DNA of 19,978 bases from an uncultured Clostridia bacterium (GTDB lineage Bacteria > Bacillota > Clostridia > Christensenellales > UBA1242), in assembly GCA_947626175.1 (NCBI GenBank), contig CANQRE010000014.1, forward strand, positions 1-19,978, in the 5' to 3' direction. How positions within the stretch are numbered: position 1 is the stretch's first letter; every line of letters starts with the position of its first letter. Made by a program: the position numbers and the translations under genes. The notes beneath the pieces are model-generated. The model made no database searches, had not been told where the DNA came from, and was given only the letters and a program-made list of their open reading frames with translations. This document shows, piece by piece, positions 14,083-19,978 of this stretch.

Positions 14083-14784
14083 ATGTTTTCCAAACATACA
14101 TTTTTTGTCTTGAAAAAGAAATGGCTGCTGATTTTTTTGTGTGTTTTGCTCGTTTTGACAAGCGTGGTTGTTTATTTCACCGCCATTCGTCCCACCTTTC
14201 AGCCCAAGCCGCTGCGCACAATTGTTATTGACGCTGGCCACGGCGGAAAGGATGGCGGAGCAAGTGGAAAAACAACGGGCGTGAGTGAAAGTCAAATCAA
14301 TCTTGATTATGCGTTTGAGCTTAAGTCCATTTGCGAAGATTTAGGGTTTAAGGTTGTGATGACAAGGAAGGATGAAAACGGACTTTATTCGCCTTTTGCT
14401 TCAAACAAAAAACGTTCCGAAATGGAAAAACGCAGCCAAATCATATCGCAAAGTGGCGGCGATGTTTTGTTAAGCGTGCACATGAACTCCTTTCCGCTTT
14501 CGTCAACGCGTGGGGCGCAGGTGTTTTATGGCGTGGGAAACGCTGAAGGCAAAATCCTTGCTGAAAGCATTCAGCAGTCGCTTTATCAAAATATTGAATT
14601 TGCCAAAGCAGTGGCAAAAGAAGGGGATTATTATGTTTTGAATTGCACATCAATGCCGGGGGCGCTGATTGAATTTGGCTTTTTGTCAAATGCGGCGGAG
14701 GAAAAGCTGCTTGTGCAAAAAGAATATCGCCGCTCAATTTGCAACGCCGTGGTGAATGGAATTGTTTCATATTTGAGTTTTTAA
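14083..14784 (+). CDS. cwlD: N-acetylmuramoyl-L-alanine amidase, CwlD-like
   Basis: A zinc amidase (Amidase_3 family) that cleaves the bond between muramic acid and the stem peptide. CwlD does this in the spore cortex, preparing muramic-delta-lactam formation. A single N-terminal helix (residues ~14-35) anchors it outside the membrane. Zinc ligands are visible: H53 (DAGHGG), E69 (GVSESQ) and H133 (SVHMNS); the catalytic Glu is E197 (ALIEFGF). The length, 233 residues, matches CwlD (about 237), and the single amidase domain with GAQVFYG supports it, although a general cell-wall amidase is possible. The ATG has no ribosome site; a TAAAAT at 14072-14077 suggests a very short or absent leader. 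Its surroundings include spo0A and spoIIE. Confidence 0.85.
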   Translation: MFSKHTFFVLKKKWLLIFLCVLLVLTSVVVYFTAIRPTFQPKPLRTIVIDAGHGGKDGGASGKTTGVSESQINLDYAFELKSICEDLGFKVVMTRKDENGLYSPFASNKKRSEMEKRSQIISQSGGDVLLSVHMNSFPLSSTRGAQVFYGVGNAEGKILAESIQQSLYQNIEFAKAVAKEGDYYVLNCTSMPGALIEFGFLSNAAEEKLLVQKEYRRSICNAVVNGIVSYLSF

Positions 14785-14807
14785 AAATTTTGAGCCTTTA
14801 AAATCGT

Positions 14808-14836
14808 TTGCTCCAAAAATTAAAAAATGATATAAT
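14808..14836 (+). promoter_or_regulatory. Promoter of the guanylate kinase gene
   Basis: TTGCTC (14808-14813), 17 bases, TATAAT (14831-14836). The predicted start is at about 14843, right at the AAAGGAG ribosome site, giving an unusually short 5' leader of about 11 bases. Confidence 0.7.
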
Positions 14837-14853
14837 TTCCAAAAGGAGAAAAG

Positions 14854-15399
14854 ATGTTAATTTTGGTTTCCGGTCCGTCTGGCGTTGGCAAAAACACCGT
14901 TATTGATGAGCTTAAGCGAAGGCACAAAAATCTTGAGTTTATGAAAACTTGCACAACACGTGAGTCAAGGGCCCAAAACGATGGCGCTTATTTCCATGTT
15001 TCAAAACAAGAATTTGAAAAAATGATCAGGCAAGGCAAGCTTTTTGAATATGAAAATGTTCATGCCGACATTTTTTATGGAACGCCATTTTCTTCGCTTG
15101 AAAAAGTGATTGCCGGCGACAAGGATTATATCAAGGACATTGATGTTCGTGGAGTGGAAAAAATTGTGCGTGAAATAGGGCCAAAAGCAAAGGTTGTGAC
15201 AGTGTTTTTGGATTGTCCAAATGCCGAGCTTGAAAAAAGGCTTGTTTTGCGCGGAGAACAGCCAGACTTAATTCAAAAAAGGCTTTCACGGGCAAGGATG
15301 GAAAGGTCCTACAAAAAAAATTATGACCTAAGGCTTGTTAATAAAAATATTGAACAAACGGCCGATAAAATTGAAAAATTTGCACAGCTAAAAAAATGA
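14854..15399 (+). CDS. gmk: Guanylate kinase (somewhat divergent)
   Basis: Guanylate kinase phosphorylates GMP (or dGMP) to the diphosphate with ATP, in the cytoplasm. The 181 residues carry the P-loop GPSGVGKNT (7-15), the GMP-binding segment TTRESR, the FEYENV...YGTP region, the catalytic-site IDVRG, and the lid with RLVLRGEQPDLIQKRLSRA. Differences from the usual family: GKNT instead of GKG/ST, and a one-residue shorter loop (QNDGAYFHV in place of GE-DGxDYxF). The protein is about 20 residues shorter at the C-terminus than typical. It could be the sole Gmk or a second copy; the window cannot tell. AAAGGAG precedes the ATG; a strong terminator follows. Confidence 0.88.
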   Translation: MLILVSGPSGVGKNTVIDELKRRHKNLEFMKTCTTRESRAQNDGAYFHVSKQEFEKMIRQGKLFEYENVHADIFYGTPFSSLEKVIAGDKDYIKDIDVRGVEKIVREIGPKAKVVTVFLDCPNAELEKRLVLRGEQPDLIQKRLSRARMERSYKKNYDLRLVNKNIEQTADKIEKFAQLKK

Positions 15400-15420
15400 C
15401 AAAAAATCCCAATCAAAGAC

Positions 15421-15455
15421 AAAAACTCTCCAAATAAATTTTGGGGAGTTTTTTT
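15421..15455 (+). terminator. Strong terminator after gmk
   Basis: A 14-bp stem with one wobble pair (15421-15434 with 15440-15453), a 5-base loop, and a T-run. It sits only 33 bases before the spoIIE ATG. Confidence 0.9.
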
Positions 15456-15487
15456 AAAGGTTTTAAACTTGTTTTTGTGAGGCGGAT

Positions 15488-17779
15488 ATGAAGTTTGTTG
15501 GGAAAATTTATTATGTGCTTTTGCTTGTTGCATTCTTGGTGCTGTTTTTTGTGCTTGAAAACGCATCGATAGCCAATGTGATCTATCCTTTTTCATTTGC
15601 GATGATGTTTGCTCTTGTTTATGCAAATCAAAAAATTTGGCTTGTTTGCCCGGCTTTTGTTGCGGCAGCGGTGGTTGTTAATCATTCCTTGGAAGGAATT
15701 GTTTGTGCGCTTTGTGCGGCAGCGTGTCTTGTTGTGCCTTATGTGGCGCACTTTTTTGCAAAGAAAAACATCAAAATCTGGGAAATGGCGATATTTGCGT
15801 TTGTCAGCCAGTTGGCAAAAATAGGTTTTTCGGCGGCAGCAGGGGGATATAACGTTGTTTTTGCAATTGTTGGAGCGATTGTTGGAACTGTTTTAACGCT
15901 GGGATGGATAAAGCTGTTCGAAGCGATTTTTGTTCGAGGTTTTTCGTTTAGGTTGTCGCCCATTGAACTTGTCAGCGGCGGAATGATTTTGCTTGGGCTT
16001 GCATCAGGTTTAACCCCGCTTGAAATTGGCTCTTTTTCGTTTTTAAAACTTTTTGTTGCGTTTATGTTGCTTGCAATCACATATTGTTCAAAAAACTATT
16101 ATTCGGTTTTTGTTGCCGCGCTTTTTGGCCTCGGCTCGCTTTTAAATTCGCTTAATCCTGTGTTTTTTGCTCCTTTTATGTTGTGGGCACTTGCGATTTC
16201 GCCGTTTAAAACTTTTCGTAAGTATTTTTCAGCATTTTCAATTGTGCTTGCTGAACTTGTTGTGGGATTTTATTTCAAGCTTTATTATTCCTTTGATTGG
16301 CTTTCAATTTTGCCAGTTGCAATCAGCGCACTTGTTTTCGCTGTGCTGCCTGACAAGATTTATGACTCAGTTAAATCTATTTTTGACCTTAAGGGCGATC
16401 GAACTGCAATCAAAAATGTTGTCAATCAAAACAGAGAAAATTTAAATCGCAGGCTTTTGTCGCTTAGCGATGTGTTTGGTGAAATGGACAGGGTTTTTCG
16501 TGGGCTTGTGAAAAACAATCTTTCGCCTGAGGAAGTCAAGGTGCTGCTTAGGGATGAAATAATTTCACGCAACTGTCAAACCTGCCCAGACAAGGTCAGG
16601 TGCCTTAGGTCTCGTCAGGCGGACACGAACAAGGTTTTGGATGAACTTGTGTCCATTGCGTTTGAAAAAGGCAAGGTTTCGCTTTTGGACGTGCCAACAT
16701 ATCTTTCGTCAAATTGCGGAAGGGTGAACGGGATTATTTCTTCATTGGGGCTGCTTACAAGGCAATATAAGTCCTACAGCGGCATGCTTTCAAATATTGA
16801 CACATCCAAACTGCTTATTGCAGATCAGCTTAAGGGCATTTCTTCGGTGATGAAAAGCTTGTCGCGCGACATTGACAGCGACATTGCTTTTGATGGAAGG
16901 AGAGAACAAAAAATCACTGACGAGCTGTTGTTTAATGACATCGTTTGCTCTGACGCCATTGTGTATGAAAAAAACACGCATGCAGTTGAAGCCACGCTTG
17001 TTGTGCGAAATTCAGACGCCGAGCATTTGAAAATTCCAGATATTGTTGGAAAAATTTGTAAGTGTAAGATGCTTGTAAGTGACAAGTTTGCTTCGGCAAA
17101 GCCTGGGTGGACAACGCTTCAACTCAAAACTTCGCCCAAATATGACTGTGCAATTGGTTTTGCAAGCGCTCCAAAATCGGGAAACGAAACAAGTGGCGAC
17201 ACGCATGCCGCACTCAAGCTTGATGGCGACAGATTTATGTTTGCGCTTTGCGATGGCATGGGCAGCGGAGTTGAAGCCAACAAAACAAGTGAAACTGCCA
17301 TAAGCCTTATTGAAAACTTTTACAAAGCAGGATTTGAAAGCGAGCTTGTGCTTTCGTCAGTCAACAAACTTTTGTCGCTTCAAAGAGATGAAAAATTTTC
17401 CGCCCTTGATGTTTTTGTGTTGGATTTAAAAAACGGGCTTGGCGATTTTATCAAAATGGGTGCTCCGTGCAACTTTGTGATAAGTGAAAATGAATGCAAA
17501 ATGATTGAAAGCGGAGCGTTGCCGCTTGGAGTTGTTGACAAAATTTCGCCGGTGACAAAAAAACTTGTTTTGGGCGGAGGAGACATTGTTGTTATGTTCA
17601 CAGATGGAATTTCTGACTCCTTTGCAAGCGACAAGGATATTGAACTGTTTGTGAAAAACTCCTATTCGTCAAATCCACAAATCATTGCCGACAAACTTTT
17701 GCAGCAAGCAATTGAAAATGAAAACGGAAGATCCAAAGACGACATGACAGTGCTTGCAATCAAAGTTTTTAACAATTAA
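15488..17779 (+). CDS. spoIIE: Stage II sporulation protein E (membrane PP2C phosphatase)
   Basis: SpoIIE dephosphorylates the anti-anti-sigma factor SpoIIAA in the forespore, activating sigma F after asymmetric division. The 763-residue protein has the full architecture. About ten hydrophobic helices lie in residues 1-290. A central region carries a Cys cluster (CQTCPDKVRC) and helical NVVNQNRENLNRRLLSLSDV. A C-terminal PP2C domain holds the metal-binding aspartates D589 (CDGMGSG), D706 (FTDGIS) and D751-D752 (DDMTVLA). Length and motifs indicate an intact enzyme. The ATG has a GAGG ribosome site 5 bases away. I see no convincing promoter in the 33 bases after the gmk terminator. The gene is followed by tilS as in other Firmicutes. 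Confidence 0.95.
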   Translation: MKFVGKIYYVLLLVAFLVLFFVLENASIANVIYPFSFAMMFALVYANQKIWLVCPAFVAAAVVVNHSLEGIVCALCAAACLVVPYVAHFFAKKNIKIWEMAIFAFVSQLAKIGFSAAAGGYNVVFAIVGAIVGTVLTLGWIKLFEAIFVRGFSFRLSPIELVSGGMILLGLASGLTPLEIGSFSFLKLFVAFMLLAITYCSKNYYSVFVAALFGLGSLLNSLNPVFFAPFMLWALAISPFKTFRKYFSAFSIVLAELVVGFYFKLYYSFDWLSILPVAISALVFAVLPDKIYDSVKSIFDLKGDRTAIKNVVNQNRENLNRRLLSLSDVFGEMDRVFRGLVKNNLSPEEVKVLLRDEIISRNCQTCPDKVRCLRSRQADTNKVLDELVSIAFEKGKVSLLDVPTYLSSNCGRVNGIISSLGLLTRQYKSYSGMLSNIDTSKLLIADQLKGISSVMKSLSRDIDSDIAFDGRREQKITDELLFNDIVCSDAIVYEKNTHAVEATLVVRNSDAEHLKIPDIVGKICKCKMLVSDKFASAKPGWTTLQLKTSPKYDCAIGFASAPKSGNETSGDTHAALKLDGDRFMFALCDGMGSGVEANKTSETAISLIENFYKAGFESELVLSSVNKLLSLQRDEKFSALDVFVLDLKNGLGDFIKMGAPCNFVISENECKMIESGALPLGVVDKISPVTKKLVLGGGDIVVMFTDGISDSFASDKDIELFVKNSYSSNPQIIADKLLQQAIENENGRSKDDMTVLAIKVFNN

Positions 17780-17792
17780 ATTTGAAAAATTA

Positions 17793-17821
17793 TTGATTTT
17801 ATGTGAATTTTTGTATATAAT
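17793..17821 (+). promoter_or_regulatory. Promoter of tilS
   Basis: TTGATT (17793-17798), 17 bases, TATAAT (17816-17821). It allows tilS expression independently of spoIIE, as expected for an essential gene. Confidence 0.75.
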
Positions 17822-17842
17822 TGAGTTCTTGAAGGACTTATT

Positions 17843-19171
17843 ATGCAAAACGTTTTAAATTTTATCAAAGAAAACAAATTGATTGTGCCTGGAGAAAGAA
17901 TTGGAGTTGGAGTCAGCGGCGGAAGCGACTCGATGGCCCTTGTGCATATTCTTCATTCCTTAAGGGATGAGCTTGACATTGATGTGATTGCCATTTGTGT
18001 TGACCATGGCATTCGAGAAGAAAGCCGAGATGAAGCAAACTTTGTTGTTGAAAAATGCAAAGAGATGGGCGTGAGAGCTTACAAATTTCGCATTGACGCC
18101 CCAAAGCTTGCAAAAGAAAAAAATGTAAGCCTTGAAACCGCAGCACGCGAAGGAAGGTATGGCGTTTTTAATTCACTTTTCAAAAAAGATGTTGTTGACA
18201 AAATTGCTTTGGCACACCACATGTCCGATCAGGCGGAAACAATTTTGATGCATATTTTCCGTGGGTCAGGGGTCAGCGGAGCACGCGGAATGGACCCTGA
18301 AAGAGACGGCCATTTTATTAGGCCACTTTTAAACACGTCAAAGCAAGAAATCATGCAATATGTTTCGCAAAATAGCATTGATTATGTCAGCGACTCGTCA
18401 AATGATGACAACTCTTTTTCGCGAAATTATTTGCGAAATGTTATCATTCCACAAATTGAATCAAAGTGGCCAAACGTTGTTGGGTCAATTGTTGCTTTTG
18501 GCGGCGCTGTCAGGGAAGACGAAGATTACATAAACTCGCAAATATTTGACGATGCGGTAATCTATGATGAAAAGGAAGCCAAAATTCCTCTTTCATATTT
18601 TGTTTATCCACCTTCAATCATTTCAAGGATAATCATCAAGGTGCTTAAAAACATTGGAATTAAATGTGATTTTGAAAGAAAACATATTCTTCTTATAAGG
18701 TCGCTTGCCACCGAGCTTGAAAATGGCAAAAAAATAAGTTTGCCATTTAATGTGGTTGCAATCAAGGAATATGATTATTTAACTCTTGTCAACAAGGAAA
18801 AGGAAACAGTTGAGTTTTGTGCAGAAAATCGTTGCGGCGAAATTTTGGTGCCTCCAAACAAAAAACTTGTTGTAAAACGGGTAAAAGACTTTACTCAAAA
18901 GAGCGGAAGTGTTATATTTGATTATAGGAAAGTGCCAAAAACTGCAAAGTGGCGCTTTAGGCAAGAAGGCGATGTTTTCACAAAGTTTGGCGGCGGAACA
19001 AAAAAACTTAAATCATTTTTGATTGACAAAAAAATTCCGCAGCGCAAACGTGATTTTATTCCAGTGCTTGCGGATGGCAATGAAGTGTTTGTTGTTGCGG
19101 GCATTGAAATTTCGGACAAGGTCAAAGTGGAAAATGTTCCAACTGCTTTCAGCGTTGAGTTTGAGGTATAA
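17843..19171 (+). CDS. tilS: tRNA(Ile)-lysidine synthetase TilS
   Basis: TilS attaches lysine to C34 of the CAU anticodon of tRNA-Ile2 using ATP, changing its decoding from AUG to AUA; it is normally essential. The PP-loop SGGSDS is at residues 25-30. The following signatures are typical: VDHGIREESRDEANFV, ALAHHMSDQAETILM, RGSGVSGARGM and SDSSNDDNSFSRNYLRN. The C-terminal TilS domain is present (KWRFRQEGDVF ... LKSFLIDKKIPQRKRD ... VVAGIEIS). At 442 residues it is full length. The AAGGA ribosome site is 6 bases before the ATG. It has its own promoter downstream of spoIIE, and the aminopeptidase gene follows closely, probably as an operon. Confidence 0.96.
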   Translation: MQNVLNFIKENKLIVPGERIGVGVSGGSDSMALVHILHSLRDELDIDVIAICVDHGIREESRDEANFVVEKCKEMGVRAYKFRIDAPKLAKEKNVSLETAAREGRYGVFNSLFKKDVVDKIALAHHMSDQAETILMHIFRGSGVSGARGMDPERDGHFIRPLLNTSKQEIMQYVSQNSIDYVSDSSNDDNSFSRNYLRNVIIPQIESKWPNVVGSIVAFGGAVREDEDYINSQIFDDAVIYDEKEAKIPLSYFVYPPSIISRIIIKVLKNIGIKCDFERKHILLIRSLATELENGKKISLPFNVVAIKEYDYLTLVNKEKETVEFCAENRCGEILVPPNKKLVVKRVKDFTQKSGSVIFDYRKVPKTAKWRFRQEGDVFTKFGGGTKKLKSFLIDKKIPQRKRDFIPVLADGNEVFVVAGIEISDKVKVENVPTAFSVEFEV

Positions 19172-19193
19172 ATCAACAAGAAAAGGAGAACAT

Positions 19194-19978
19194 TTGACTA
19201 TGAAAAAAAATGGATGGACCAACATCAAAGCTTCAGAAGTGTTAAAAATCGGCTTGTTTTCGGATGGATACAAGTCTTTTTTGTCTTCCAACAAAACTGA
19301 AAGGGAGTGCATAAAATACTTTTCAAAAATGCTTGAAGAAAATGGCTTTAAAAATCTAAATGACCTAATCAAACAAAACAAAAGGTTGAAAACAGGGGAC
19401 AAGGTGTTTGTTGTCAACATGAACAAAGAGCTTGTGGCTTTTGTTGTTGGCAAAACAAAAATGGAAGAAGGAATGGACATTTTGTGCGCCCATGTTGACA
19501 GCCCAAGGCTTGACCTTAAAAGCACGCCTGTTTATGAAGAAGATGGCTTTTGCCTTTTGGACACCCATTATTATGGCGGCATAAAGCATTATCAATGGAC
19601 GGCGTTGCCACTTGCACTACACGGCGTTGTTTGCAAAAAGGATGGGTCAAAAATTGAAATCTCCATTGGCGAAAAAGACAAAGATCCTGTTTTTGGCGTG
19701 ACAGATCTTTTGCCGCACCTCAGTTTGAAAACAACGGGAATTGACAAACTTTTGCATGATGAAAGTGTGACCGGAGAAGCGCTTAATATCATTATTGGCT
19801 CAAAGCCAAAGGAAGATTCCGTCAAGAAAAACATTTTGGATTTGCTTCTTAAAAATTACAACATTGAAGAAGACGATTTTCAGTCGGCAGAAATTGAAGT
19901 TGTTCCAGCCGGAAAAGCAAGGGATTATGGCCTTGATGGCAGCATGATCATGGGATATGGCCACGATGACAGATCTTG
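19194..19978 (+). CDS. M18-family aminopeptidase, N-terminal part (cut by window end)
   Basis: M18 peptidases are cytoplasmic dodecameric zinc aminopeptidases that remove N-terminal (often acidic) residues from peptides. The visible 261 residues show LCAHVDSPRLDLK with the first zinc-binding His, YYGGIKHYQW, and, right at the window edge, GYGHDDRS with the metal-bridging Asp. AAAGGAG at 19182-19188 is 5 bases from a TTG (19194) and 11 bases from an in-frame ATG (19200), so TTG may be the true start; the two differ by two residues. The gene lies 22 bases after tilS with no terminator between and is likely co-transcribed. The 3' end lies outside the window. Confidence 0.92.
   Translation, partial: MTMKKNGWTNIKASEVLKIGLFSDGYKSFLSSNKTERECIKYFSKMLEENGFKNLNDLIKQNKRLKTGDKVFVVNMNKELVAFVVGKTKMEEGMDILCAHVDSPRLDLKSTPVYEEDGFCLLDTHYYGGIKHYQWTALPLALHGVVCKKDGSKIEISIGEKDKDPVFGVTDLLPHLSLKTTGIDKLLHDESVTGEALNIIIGSKPKEDSVKKNILDLLLKNYNIEEDDFQSAEIEVVPAGKARDYGLDGSMIMGYGHDDRS

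Overview
The window is AT-rich bacterial DNA from the sporulating low-GC Firmicute (Bacillota, clostridial) lineage, probably an uncultivated relative. The evidence is a Spo0A-type regulator, a CwlD-like amidase and a full-length SpoIIE, with spoIIE directly followed by tilS as in many Firmicutes. The single tRNA (elongator Met, CCA encoded) closely resembles the Bacillus form. I cannot place the organism more precisely from the sequence.

Layout. Positions 1-1405 hold the 3' end of a repeat-rich surface protein and a Cys-rich lipoprotein. Positions 1484-5015 form a housekeeping operon: typA, a small two-helix membrane protein, and dnaB. Positions 5167-6818 hold a divergent pair, a SecB-like small protein (-) and a membrane-anchored Ig-like protein (+). 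Positions 6843-7003 are a tRNA-Met unit (-). Positions 7075-8195 hold the overlapping yqeY/metallophosphoesterase pair, followed by a beta-propeller-like lipoprotein (8268-9626), spo0A (9798-10559) and a small membrane protein (10603-10911). From 10954 to 13971 every gene is on the minus strand and looks accessory: a long Ser-rich coiled-coil fibre-like protein, an SH3b/membrane protein, and a two-gene unit that looks like a toxin with its immunity protein. From 14083 to the right end the plus strand carries cwlD, a guanylate kinase, spoIIE, tilS and the start of an M18 aminopeptidase.

Three points stand out. (1) The Spo0A receiver has Glu (E61) where the phosphorylated Asp should be, and Lys at one of the two acidic-pocket positions, while its DNA-binding half is well conserved. 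(2) A self-contained unit of about 1 kb (13028-14029) has its own promoter and terminator. It encodes a 190-residue protein with a MuF-like CxxC...HPNCxC segment plus a putative nuclease-toxin domain, followed 12 bases later by a DUF4926-like candidate immunity gene. (3) Several promoters place the -10 hexamer exactly 7 bases from the A of an ATG, with no Shine-Dalgarno sequence, so leaderless mRNAs are predicted for accessory membrane or envelope genes. Most core genes have good ribosome binding sites.

No gene-free stretch exceeds 300 bases. I saw no CRISPR array, insertion sequence, rRNA or replication origin.
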